Made by a program: the position numbers and the translations under genes. Of a stretch of 64,000 nucleotides of DNA, positions 25,802 to 34,964 are shown one piece after another. This stretch comes from Bauldia sp. (GTDB taxonomy: Bacteria; Pseudomonadota; Alphaproteobacteria; Rhizobiales; Kaistiaceae). Location of the stretch: contig JANQRX010000010.1 in the NCBI GenBank assembly GCA_028284325.1, positions 310,001 to 374,000 of the forward strand, in the 5' to 3' direction. The notes below the pieces were generated by a model. That model did not search any database. It was not told the DNA's origin and saw nothing but the letters and a program-made list of their open reading frames with translations. Within the stretch, counting starts at the first letter, position 1. Each line of letters begins with the position of its first letter.

Positions 25802-26558
25802 GGCGCTTGATCTCCTCGGCGAAGGCTGGCGCGGCGCAGGTGAAGCCGGCGAAGAGGTCGCGGATCACCGCTTCCTCCACCCCAAGCTCGCGGAACTCGG
25901 CCGCCAGGGCTTGCGTGTTGGGGCTCTCCGACGGGCCGAAGCAACCATAACAGCCGCGCCCGACGGAAGGGCAGAGATTGCCGCAACCGGCGCTGGTGAC
26001 GGGGCCAAGGCAGGGGATGCCCTGGGTGACCATCACGCAAGCCGTGCCGGCGAGCTTGCACTCCACGCACTGCGAGGTGTGGATCGGCCGCGGCTCCCGG
26101 CCGCTCAGGAGCGCCATCAGCGTGTCGATCAGTTGCCGCTTGTCGATGGGGCAGCCGCGAAGCTCGTAGTCGACCTCGACATGGGCGGCGATCGGCGTCG
26201 CCGTTGCCAGCGCGTCGATATAGTCGGGCCGCGCATAGACGGCCGACTTGAGCGCACCGTGGTCGCGGGTGTTGCGCAGCGCCTGGATGCCGCCGGCGGT
26301 CGCGCAGGCGCCGATGGTCACCAGGATGCGCGACTGCTCCCGCACATGGCGGATTTGTTCACGCTCGTGCGGCGTGGAGATCGAGCCCTCGACCAGCGAG
26401 ACGTCGTAAGGGCCGTCGGTGCGGTTGCGCGTCGCCTCGAGAAAGTAGGCGATCTCCACTGCGTCGGCGATGGCCAGCAGTTCGTCCTCGCAATCGAGCA
26501 GCGTGAGCTGGCAACCGTCGCAGCTTGAGAACTTCCAGACGGCAAGTTTCGGTTTCAT
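25791..26558 (-). CDS. Group 3b-type [NiFe]-hydrogenase small (delta) subunit
   Basis: This 255-residue subunit carries the iron-sulfur wire to the active site. Proximal cluster ligands are visible in [11 protein letters not shown] (Cys13, Cys16), GACATAGG (Cys85) and RGCPIDKRQ. The second half is cysteine-rich ([36 protein letters not shown]), fitting additional clusters. There is no Tat signal, so the enzyme is cytoplasmic, which also excludes membrane-bound uptake hydrogenases. The start ATG lies directly next to the gamma-subunit stop (26559) and the end overlaps the large subunit by 11 bp. Confidence 0.94.
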   Translation of the reverse strand: MKPKLAVWKFSSCDGCQLTLLDCEDELLAIADAVEIAYFLEATRNRTDGPYDVSLVEGSISTPHEREQIRHVREQSRILVTIGACATAGGIQALRNTRDHGALKSAVYARPDYIDALATATPIAAHVEVDYELRGCPIDKRQLIDTLMALLSGREPRPIHTSQCVECKLAGTACVMVTQGIPCLGPVTSAGCGNLCPSVGRGCYGCFGPSESPNTQALAAEFRELGVEEAVIRDLFAGFTCAAPAFAEEIKRHGG

Positions 26559-27434
26559 CTAGAGCTCCGATTGCGTCATCAGGTTGCGTACATGGTCGAC
26601 CCGGAACACCGGACCGTCGCGGCAGACGAACACCGGGCCCAACTGGCAGTGGCCGCACCAGCCGAGAGCGCATTTCATGTTGCGCTCCATGGACACCCAG
26701 ATGTCGGAATCGGCGAAGCCGCGGGCTTCGAGCGCCTGGATGACGAACCGCATCATGATTTCCGGACCGCACACCATGGCCACGGTTTTGGCCGGGTCGA
26801 CCGTCGCATGCCGCCCGATCAGTTCGGTCACCGGACCGACCGGCCCGGCCCATTCGTCGGAGTGGCGGTCCACGATCAGGCTGCCGGTCATGCGATCCGA
26901 CGCGAGCCAGCCGAGGAGTTGCGCGCCGTAGGGAATGTAATCGGGACCGCGCGCACCGTAGAGCAACTCCACGCCGGCGAGGCGGCCGCGGTTGGCCAGC
27001 GCCCAGTAGACGATGGGACGCACCGGTGCGAGCCCGAGCCCGCCGGCGATGATCAGGAGATGCCGTCCGACGGCTTCCTCCACCGGCCAGGGCTCGCCGA
27101 AGGGGCCGCGCATCAGGAGCCGGTCGCCGACGCCGAGGCCGGCGATCGCCGCGCTGACCTTGCCGACGGCGCGGATGGTCTGGGTCAGCGGTCCGCCGTC
27201 ATTGGGACTGCCGGAGATCGAGACCGGGATCTCGCCGATCCCGGGAAGCCCCATCATCGTGAACTGGCCGGGCAGGAACGACATCGCCGGCCCGTCGACG
27301 GGCGTCATCTGCAAGGTGACGGTATCGACGAGTTCCTGGTGCCGGCCGGTGACCTGGTACACCACCGGCTCCATGCCGAGTTCCCAGACAGGCGCCGCCA
27401 TGGAGCGGGGCATCGTGGTCGTGGACGTTTCCAA
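26559..27434 (-). CDS. Group 3b-type hydrogenase gamma subunit, FAD/NAD(P)-binding reductase
   Basis: The 291-residue subunit is of the dihydroorotate-dehydrogenase electron-transfer/ferredoxin-NADP reductase type. It has the FAD motif MSFLPGQFTMMG, the nucleotide motif IIAGGLGLAPVRPIV, a VCGPEIMMRF segment and a C-terminal [2Fe-2S] site (CALGWCGHCQLG and VCRDG). It exchanges electrons between NADP(H) and the hydrogenase iron-sulfur chain. The TTG start at 27434 is 9 bp after the upstream stop; an ATG at 27413 seven codons later is a real alternative because the first residues, rich in Thr, are not conserved-looking. Confidence 0.92.
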   Translation of the reverse strand: METSTTTMPRSMAAPVWELGMEPVVYQVTGRHQELVDTVTLQMTPVDGPAMSFLPGQFTMMGLPGIGEIPVSISGSPNDGGPLTQTIRAVGKVSAAIAGLGVGDRLLMRGPFGEPWPVEEAVGRHLLIIAGGLGLAPVRPIVYWALANRGRLAGVELLYGARGPDYIPYGAQLLGWLASDRMTGSLIVDRHSDEWAGPVGPVTELIGRHATVDPAKTVAMVCGPEIMMRFVIQALEARGFADSDIWVSMERNMKCALGWCGHCQLGPVFVCRDGPVFRVDHVRNLMTQSEL

Positions 27435-27442
27435 GGTTCCGC

Positions 27443-27936
27443 TCAGGCCTGCAGTTTGGCGCCGACCTCGACCGGCGGGGCGTAGAGATCAAGCAGTTGC
27501 ATGCGCGTCGCCAGAAGGCGTTCGGCCACCAGCGGCAGGAAGCGCTTGAAGACGGCGTAGCCGAAGTCCGGGTTGGCATCGCATTTGTTGCGCAGGCAGG
27601 TGGCGTCGATGCCGAAGGCGCGCACGTCGCCGAGCGCGCGGGCGTCGAAGCGCCAGCGGTAGGGCGGCAGGAGCCACGATGCGCCGACGATCTGGCCGGG
27701 ATGGATGGTGTGGATCACCAGGCGCTTGCGGCCGGTCATGTCGAGCTCCAGCGCCACGTCGCCGGTGCGGATCAGATAGAAGCGCTCGGCCGGCTGATCG
27801 GCGCGAAACAGAAACTCGTCGAAGGCGAAATGGTGGTTGCTCGCGCAACCGCCGAGAAACTCGGTCGCCTCTGGGTCGAATCCCTGGAAGATGGGGTGCT
27901 CCGCCAGGAGCGCGCCCATGGTTTTGGGCTGGACCA

Positions 27937-27937
<1 letters not shown>
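27443..27937 (-). CDS. Cyclic nucleotide-binding domain (Crp-like sensor) protein in the hydrogenase operon
   Basis: This 164-residue protein has only a cNMP-binding beta-roll (about residues 10-125), with FLFRADQPAERFYLIRTGDVALEL and a following helix, and no DNA-binding helix-turn-helix. The typical phosphate cassette FGExxxLxxxxR is not well kept (ASWLLPPYRWRFDARA), so ligand binding is doubtful. It is encoded between the beta and gamma subunits, with a TGATG overlap to the beta-subunit gene (27935-27939), which implies co-production with the hydrogenase. A role as an assembly or regulatory subunit is inference from placement. Confidence 0.85.
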
Positions 27938-29067
<1,130 letters not shown>

Positions 29068-29267
29068 GCTTCACTCCCCGCCGGCGACAAGCCGAAGCAC
29101 CTGGGCTAGAGTCATCCCACTTTGATCCATTCACGCGCTGACGCAAAGCGGCGACCGCAACCTCGGGTCCTTCTCTCCATGCAAAATTACCGGACTGCCC
29201 GGGGGGCGTTTGTGATGTTGGTCAAAACCGGTGTCGGTTCGGCGTCCGAAAGAGCGGCGCCGCGGCT
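29068..29267. promoter_or_regulatory. Divergent control region between the hydrogenase operon and the kinase-enolase operon
   Basis: These 200 bases must hold the promoters for the leftward hydrogenase genes and the rightward kinase gene. I see no convincing FNR/FixK dyad (TTGAT-N4-ATCAA) and no sigma-54 GG-N10-GC signature. The stretch around 29170-29215 is locally AT-richer (ATGCAAAATTACC). The hydrogenase ribosome site lies at its left end. Confidence 0.35.
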
Positions 29268-30296
29268 GTGAACCTCGCGACCGAGGAGACGACCGAGGCG
29301 GCACCGCTCGCCGACCGGTGCCGGCGGCTTGCCGTGGAGTTGGGGCTGGGAACGGCGGCCGAGGTCACCGAGGTGCGTCCGCTCACCGGCGGGGTGGCCT
29401 CCGACATCGCCCACGTCGTCGCCCGCAACCGAGCGTACTGCATGAAGTTTGCGCTGTCGAAGCTTCGTGTCGCCGCCGACTGGTACGCCCCCGTCCATCG
29501 TAGCCGGGCCGAGTATGCCTGGCTGGAGGTGGCCGCGGCGGTGGCGCCGGAAAGCGCCGTCGCCCTGTTCGGCCGGTCCGAACCTCTCCACGGTTTCGCG
29601 ATGGAATTCCTGGACGGACCCGACCTCGCGCTGTGGAAGACGGACCTGCTGATCGGCCGTGTCCGGCGGGGCAACGGACGACGAGCGGGCGAGCTGGTGG
29701 GGCGTCTCCACGCAGCGTCGACCGTACCCGGCTTCGATCGCTCCTCCTTCGACAACCGCGAGGATTTCCGGGCGCTTCGCATCGAGCCCTACCTGACGGC
29801 GATGATCGGCGCGTGGCCGGACCTTGCACCGCAGCTCAACGCGCTGGCCGACAGCCTGTTCACCGCCGACCGCGTTCTCGTCCACGGCGATGTCAGCCCG
29901 AAGAACATCTTCTTTCGCGGCGACGCGCCGATCATCCTCGATGCCGAGTGCGCGACCATGGGCGATCCGTGCTTCGATCTGGCCTTCTGCATCAACCATC
30001 TCCTGCTGAAAGCGATCCACATGCCCAGCTTTGCCAGTGTCCTGGTTGCCGAGGCCGGCGACGTCTGGGACGCCTATCGCGCCCATGTCACGTGGGAGGC
30101 ACCGGCGACGCTTGAAGCGCGGCTCGCCCGTCTCCTGCCGGCGCTGATGCTTGCGCGCGTCGACGGCAAGTCCCCGGTCGAGTACCTCGACGAAACGGAA
30201 CGGCAGACCGTCCGCGATCTGGCGGCCCCCCTGATACGGCAGCCGGCCGAGAGACTTGACGATGTTTTCTCACATGTCGGGGGAGGGGCGCGATGA
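29268..30296 (+). CDS. Aminoglycoside-phosphotransferase-fold small-molecule kinase
   Basis: The 342-residue protein has the APH/choline-kinase fold: the Brenner-type motif LVHGDVSPKNI (catalytic Asp208, Asn213) and the metal-binding Asp225 in IILDAECA. The N-lobe is recognisable by PLTGGVASDIAHVV and a CMKFA segment with the ATP-binding Lys60. Enzymes of this fold phosphorylate a hydroxyl on antibiotics, choline, homoserine, sugars or glycerate-like acids. The GTG start is the only start giving the full N-lobe. It overlaps the enolase-like gene by 4 bp (30293-30296), so the two are probably coupled; a resistance role is unlikely given that partner. Confidence 0.85.
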   Translation: MNLATEETTEAAPLADRCRRLAVELGLGTAAEVTEVRPLTGGVASDIAHVVARNRAYCMKFALSKLRVAADWYAPVHRSRAEYAWLEVAAAVAPESAVALFGRSEPLHGFAMEFLDGPDLALWKTDLLIGRVRRGNGRRAGELVGRLHAASTVPGFDRSSFDNREDFRALRIEPYLTAMIGAWPDLAPQLNALADSLFTADRVLVHGDVSPKNIFFRGDAPIILDAECATMGDPCFDLAFCINHLLLKAIHMPSFASVLVAEAGDVWDAYRAHVTWEAPATLEARLARLLPALMLARVDGKSPVEYLDETERQTVRDLAAPLIRQPAERLDDVFSHVGGGAR

Positions 30297-31603
30297 CCGG
30301 CGACACGACCGTCGAGGCGGTCCGGCCGCGCCGCGTCTGGGATTCCCGCGGACATCCGACGGTCGAGGTCGAGGTCGCCTTGCGCGGCGGCGCGCGGGGA
30401 CGGGCCATCGCGCCCGCCGGCGCGTCGCGGGGCCAGCGCGAAGCCGTCGATCTCCGCGATGGTGGCACCGCGCTCGGCGGCCGCGATGTCGGTCGTGCCC
30501 TCAAGGCCGTCGCGGACAGGATCGCGCCCGCCATCACCGGGCTGGACGCCAACGACCAATTGACGGTCGATGCCGCCATCCTCGAGCTCGACCCGACACC
30601 GCTCAAGGCCTCGCTCGGCGGCAATGCGACGGTGGCGACCTCGCTCGCGGTCCTGCATGCCGCCGCAGCCTCGGCGCGGAAACCCCTGTGGCGCCATGTC
30701 GCCGATCTCTACGGCACCAACCCGTCGGTTCCGCTGCCGGAGATCCAGATCTTCGGCGGCGGCGCCCACGCCGCGCGGCGCGTCGATGTGCAGGATTTCA
30801 TGATCATGGTGCCCGGTGCGGCAAGCTTCGACGAGGTGATGGAGATCACCTCGGAGGTCTATTTCGCGGCCGGCGACCTCATGGCGCAAAAGGGCGGGCT
30901 CGCTGGCGTGGCCGACGAAGGCGGCTGGTGGCCGGACTTCCGCTCCAACGAGGAGGCCTTGGAGACGCTGGTCGCCGCGATCGAGAAGGCCGGCGAGAAG
31001 CCGGGCGAGCGGGTCGTCATCTCGCTGGACATCGCCGCGTCCGAGTTCGCGACCGACGCCGGCTACCGGCTGGCGCTGGAAGAACGGGACCTCGACACCG
31101 GCGCGTTCATCGACCTTCTGATCGGTTGGCTGGACACCTACCCGATCGCCTCGATCGAGGATCCACTGGCCGAGGGCGACCGGGAGGGCATGCAGGCGTT
31201 CACGCGCCGGGTCGGCGACCGGGTCCAGATCGTCGGCGACGATTTCCTCGTGACCAATGCCGACTTGGTCGGGGACGCGGCGGAACTTGGCGCGTGCAAC
31301 GCGGTGCTGGTCAAGGTCAACCAGGCCGGCACGGTCACCGAAGCGGTCCAGGCGTTCGAGGCCGCGAGAGCCGCCGGATGGGGCGCGATCGTGTCGGCGC
31401 GGTCGGGTGAGACGGAAGACGTGTCGATCAGCCATCTTTCCACCGGCCTCGGCGCAGGGCAGCTCAAGGTCGGATCGTTCGCGCGGTCGGAGCGCATGGC
31501 CAAATGGAACGAATGCCTGCGCATCCAGGACGACCTGGGCGTCGCCGCCTTTGTCGGCGGGTCACCGTTGGCCGCGACCTGGTGGCGCCGGAACGGCGGC
31601 TGA
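30293..31603 (+). CDS. Enolase paralogue with altered active-site residues
   Basis: The 436-residue protein has the whole enolase fold: metal ligands Asp246, Glu289 and Asp316 (VGDDFLVTN), the base Lys341 (VKVNQAGTVTE), Lys392 (LKVGSFARSER), Glu209 (ADEGG) and His159 (GGGAHA). Three hallmark positions differ from housekeeping enolases: SGAST becomes AGASR (residues 42-46), the Glu at position 168 is Asp (VDVQDFMI), and SHRSGETED becomes SARSGETED, so the conserved His is Ala369. The last residue contacts the substrate phosphate or carboxylate in enolases. It may dehydrate a different 2-phospho-hydroxy acid made by the upstream kinase. Whether the genome has another, canonical eno cannot be seen here. 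Confidence 0.88.
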   Translation: MTGDTTVEAVRPRRVWDSRGHPTVEVEVALRGGARGRAIAPAGASRGQREAVDLRDGGTALGGRDVGRALKAVADRIAPAITGLDANDQLTVDAAILELDPTPLKASLGGNATVATSLAVLHAAAASARKPLWRHVADLYGTNPSVPLPEIQIFGGGAHAARRVDVQDFMIMVPGAASFDEVMEITSEVYFAAGDLMAQKGGLAGVADEGGWWPDFRSNEEALETLVAAIEKAGEKPGERVVISLDIAASEFATDAGYRLALEERDLDTGAFIDLLIGWLDTYPIASIEDPLAEGDREGMQAFTRRVGDRVQIVGDDFLVTNADLVGDAAELGACNAVLVKVNQAGTVTEAVQAFEAARAAGWGAIVSARSGETEDVSISHLSTGLGAGQLKVGSFARSERMAKWNECLRIQDDLGVAAFVGGSPLAATWWRRNGG

Positions 31604-31633
31604 GTGGTTGGCGCCGCCCCGCGAGCGCGGAGC

Positions 31634-32590
31634 CTAGGTCAGGCCCACGAGCTTGCGGCTTGCCTCCACCAGATCCCTGGCGGCCCCCATGTCCCGCGCG
31701 TGGGGATTGGGCGATTCCATCGGCCAGCCGCCGTCGCGGCAGCCCTTGTCCCTGTAGAGCACGCTGCTCTGGCTGAAGTAGGCGCCGGAGTGGTTCGGCG
31801 CGTCGTCGGACAGGAGGACGTGAAGCGACGTCTGGGCGGAGAGTTCGTTGCTGTCCGTCACGAACGGCTGCACCGGCAGCAGCAGGATGCGCACGACGTT
31901 CATCAGCAGGCCGCGGCCGCCGAAATTCGACCGCGCCCAGCCGGGATGGATCGACGCAGTGGTCACGCCCGCGCCCTTCAGCCGGTCGGCAAGCTCCATG
32001 GCATAGAGCACCGTCGCGACCTTGGCCTCGCCATAGGCGCCGTAGGCGCTGTATGTCCGCGCCCTGAAGTGCAGATCGTCCAGATGGACGCGGTAGCGAT
32101 TGTTGGGGCTGCCGGCATGAACGACCGAGGACAGGATGCCCATGCGGGACGGCGCGCTCTTCTTCAGGAGGTCGAGCAGCAGTTCGGTCAGAAGAAAGTG
32201 ACCCAAATAGCTGGCGGCGATCGTCAATTCGAAGCCATCCTTGGTGTACCGAGCCTCGTTGCCCATCACCACCACGCCGGCGTTGCACATTAGCCCGTCG
32301 AGCCGGCCGTGCTTCGCCAGGAAGGCGTCGGCGAAGTCGCGCACCGATTGCAGGTCAGCGAGGTCGCACCGCATGACCTCGTAGGTGCCTTTCAGACCAG
32401 CGAACGACTGCGCTGCGGCTTCGCCGGCATCCGGCCGGCGGCACGCCATCACCACATGCCCGCCCTGTTTGACCAGTTGGCGGGTTGTCTCCAGCCCGAC
32501 GCCGGAGTTTGCCCCGGTCACGATGTAGACCCGGCCGCTGATGTCCTTGGCCAGGGTTTCGTCGTCGCACCAGCGTCTGACTCTGCCCAT
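31634..32590 (-). CDS. SDR family NAD(P)-dependent oxidoreductase, retinol-dehydrogenase-like
   Basis: The 318-residue protein has the classical SDR landmarks: TGANSGVG near residue 25, CNAGVV, the catalytic Ser in ILSSVVH and YGEAK as the YxxxK site. Overall it resembles retinol/long-chain alcohol dehydrogenase-like SDRs, which are longer than typical 250-residue members, and contains a hydrophobic RILLLPVQPF segment toward the C-terminus. It stands alone, convergent with the enolase-like gene and 30 bp from it, and 115 bp downstream of the secreted-protein gene. Substrate unknown, perhaps a lipid alcohol. Confidence 0.9.
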   Translation of the reverse strand: MGRVRRWCDDETLAKDISGRVYIVTGANSGVGLETTRQLVKQGGHVVMACRRPDAGEAAAQSFAGLKGTYEVMRCDLADLQSVRDFADAFLAKHGRLDGLMCNAGVVVMGNEARYTKDGFELTIAASYLGHFLLTELLLDLLKKSAPSRMGILSSVVHAGSPNNRYRVHLDDLHFRARTYSAYGAYGEAKVATVLYAMELADRLKGAGVTTASIHPGWARSNFGGRGLLMNVVRILLLPVQPFVTDSNELSAQTSLHVLLSDDAPNHSGAYFSQSSVLYRDKGCRDGGWPMESPNPHARDMGAARDLVEASRKLVGLT

Positions 32591-32705
32591 GATCGTTCTT
32601 CACCTTTTGTCGTCCGTCCGTCCAACGCGAGAATGGCCCACATCATCGGACAACTGAATAGCAGGGCGCGCCAATCAGCTAGCGGATCACGACAAGCGTG
32701 TCGGT

Positions 32706-34850
32706 CTAGCGATCGGGAAGCTTCGCCTCCATCATGCTGCTCACCGACGCGCAATTGGAGTGCGCGGTTACGCGGGCGGTGGCGCCGAGCGCCAGTGTGA
32801 ACCAGTCCGGCCCCATGGGGCCCTGTTCGTCGCGGGACGGGATTTGCGACCACGACCAGAGCTGCCGGGTCCACGGGAAGACGAACTTCAGCTTCGGGCC
32901 GAAGATCACCGGGACAGTGCGGGTCGCACCCTGCGGGGTGTGGATGGACAGCGTCTCCGTGTGACCACCATAAAGTGACCCGGAGATGTCCTGGGCCGCG
33001 ACCTCCATGCGGTCGCTCGGCGTCGGGCCGCTCACCGACCCGCCGGGGAAGCGGTTGTGGAAGGTCAGCCCGACGTTGAGCTCGCAGCTCGGATGGAGCT
33101 GGCTCGCCGGCGGCGGCCTGTCGGCGCGCCGGGTCACCTCCACGACCGCCAGCGGCGGCGTGTCGATCGCACCGACGGCGGGCTTGGCGACGATCCCCGG
33201 CGGCAGGCACAACGGCTCGCGGCCGTGTTTGTGCGCTTCCGATTCGCCCACGCAACCGGGCTGGTAGCCGGAGGTCTTCAGCCGATTGCCGACTTCGCCG
33301 AAGCCCGCCCGAAGCGCCTGCTCGCAGGGCCCGATGCACGGTACGCCGGTCTGCTCCTCGAAGGCGTCGGCGGCGAGATCGACGGCGTGCTCGACGCCGC
33401 GGTCGACCAACTCGTTGTAGCTCGGGATGCTGGGCGGCAGGCCGAGCGCCACCATGCCGGTGTTGACGGCGATCTCGGCCGCCTTGCGGCACAGGCCGTC
33501 GGGATTGGCGCCGGCGTCCTCGGCGAGACCGGCGGCGAACTTGCACTGTAGGCCGAAGCCCGAATAGTCGAGGACGATGGTGACGGCGAGTTGCTTCAAT
33601 TCGCCATAGGTCTGCCCCAGCCAGTCCCACGCGTCGGTGATGCCGTTGGCCGCCCACTCGACAAAGTCTCCGAAGGAGGTGATCCCACTGCCTTCGCCGC
33701 GATAGGTGCGCGGGCAGATTTCCCGCCCGACCGGATAGGCCGACCGGATCAGCGGCGGTAGGCCGGCATTCTCCTTGACCACCACGCAGCCCCAGCGGTT
33801 GGGGTTGTAGAAGGTCGGCGGCGTGAACGAGACCACACGCGTGGTGAACAGCGGTTCCGGACGCGTGTCGTGGATGGTGATCGGTTCCGGCGGCGGCGGT
33901 TCGTCGCCGTAGAAGACGCGAATGACGTTGGAGGGCTGGCCGGCGATCGCCCCGGCCCCCGTCAGCGGCAGGATGCGGACGTAGAAACTGTCCGGCGCCG
34001 GTCCGCTGAGCGCCGTCGCCAGTTCACGGAAATCGACGCTGAACCGCCCGCCGTCACCGTCGGCCGCCGCGAAGGCGACAAGGCCGTCCGGTGTCAGGTC
34101 CTCAGCGCCGCCGGAGAACGGCGGGAAGGGTTCGCGAGCGATTTGCCAGCGGGCCCCGGTCGCGCCCTCGACCTGGCTCACGAACCACAGGAAGCCGACC
34201 GACTGGCTCGCCGACGCCGGGTCGATATCGAGGTCGTGGGTGAGCGCGAATTCGCAGTCGGCGCGGGCGCAGTGGTAGAGCTCGGCCCCCGCCGGATACA
34301 GTGCTGACGCCGCCGGCACGGTCGTCTTGGGCCACGCGGGGGTGAGCGTGTCGGTGGTCGGCGACAGGGTCGTCGGCCGCGATCGCGGCGCCGGCGTGAC
34401 CACGGGTTGCGCGGACGGCCGCGCCGTGACCTGTGGCGTCGCCTGGGCCGGTCCGGGCGACTCCGCGGCGGGAGGTGGGGCCGGGGCGACCACAGCCGCC
34501 GGTGGTGGTGCGGCCTCGACCGCGTCGGGCCGCGTGCAGGTGATCGACCGGAATCCGCTGCAGGTCGGCGCCCGGCAGAGAGCCCCGTCGCCGAACACGA
34601 GGGTGACGATGCCCCGCGCGCCGACATTGGGATCGGGCGCGAACTGCGAGGCGGCCTGATAGCCCATTTCCCGGCAGAAGAGGTCCGCCGCCGGCTGGCC
34701 GCACTGGGTCCCGAAGTGCCGGCACCAGTCGAGGCGCACGTCCCTGACCGACGGGGCGATGAAGTCGCGCGTCTCCGCCACCGCGGTCGCGGCGCCGAGG
34801 CCGACGCCGAGCGCGGACAGAAAGGCGAGCAATATCGGCTTCAGTCGCAT
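32706..34850 (-). CDS. Large cysteine-containing secreted protein of unknown function
   Basis: This 714-residue protein has a Sec signal peptide (about residues 1-25, cut after AVA) and no later membrane segment. The mature N-terminus has a compact six-cysteine domain (LDWCRHFGTQCGQ, LFCREMGY, ALCRAPTCSGF, ITC), a pattern I have seen in secreted bacterial proteins but cannot name. Then comes a long Pro/Ala/Thr-rich linker (about 110-185) and a region of beta-type sequence, with further cysteine pairs around GVPCIGPCEQAL and CVGE. A helical stretch lies near 420-500. No catalytic signature was recognised. The ATG at 34850 has GGAAGGAG 11 bases upstream; an in-frame start at 34901 would place the signal peptide internally. 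Confidence 0.82.
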   Translation of the reverse strand: MRLKPILLAFLSALGVGLGAATAVAETRDFIAPSVRDVRLDWCRHFGTQCGQPAADLFCREMGYQAASQFAPDPNVGARGIVTLVFGDGALCRAPTCSGFRSITCTRPDAVEAAPPPAAVVAPAPPPAAESPGPAQATPQVTARPSAQPVVTPAPRSRPTTLSPTTDTLTPAWPKTTVPAASALYPAGAELYHCARADCEFALTHDLDIDPASASQSVGFLWFVSQVEGATGARWQIAREPFPPFSGGAEDLTPDGLVAFAAADGDGGRFSVDFRELATALSGPAPDSFYVRILPLTGAGAIAGQPSNVIRVFYGDEPPPPEPITIHDTRPEPLFTTRVVSFTPPTFYNPNRWGCVVVKENAGLPPLIRSAYPVGREICPRTYRGEGSGITSFGDFVEWAANGITDAWDWLGQTYGELKQLAVTIVLDYSGFGLQCKFAAGLAEDAGANPDGLCRKAAEIAVNTGMVALGLPPSIPSYNELVDRGVEHAVDLAADAFEEQTGVPCIGPCEQALRAGFGEVGNRLKTSGYQPGCVGESEAHKHGREPLCLPPGIVAKPAVGAIDTPPLAVVEVTRRADRPPPASQLHPSCELNVGLTFHNRFPGGSVSGPTPSDRMEVAAQDISGSLYGGHTETLSIHTPQGATRTVPVIFGPKLKFVFPWTRQLWSWSQIPSRDEQGPMGPDWFTLALGATARVTAHSNCASVSSMMEAKLPDR

Positions 34851-34964
34851 GATCGCGCTGGCTCCTTCCGAGCTGATGCGATCTCTGCCGGCGAAAGCCA
34901 TAGTAATGCCTTGGCCGTGGGGCTACAAACCGGCGCAGATTCCTTGATGCGCGGGTCCCTTCAT

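Noticed and set aside
27413-27434. Short N-terminal extension of the hydrogenase gamma subunit from TTG.
   Set aside because: Not excluded fully; kept in the annotated gene, but not reported as an odd feature because either start gives a normal protein.
29110-29160. Possible FNR/FixK site (TTGATCCATTCACG) upstream of the hydrogenase operon.
   Set aside because: Only the left half matches. The right half does not mirror it and the spacing to the opposite-strand half site is wrong.
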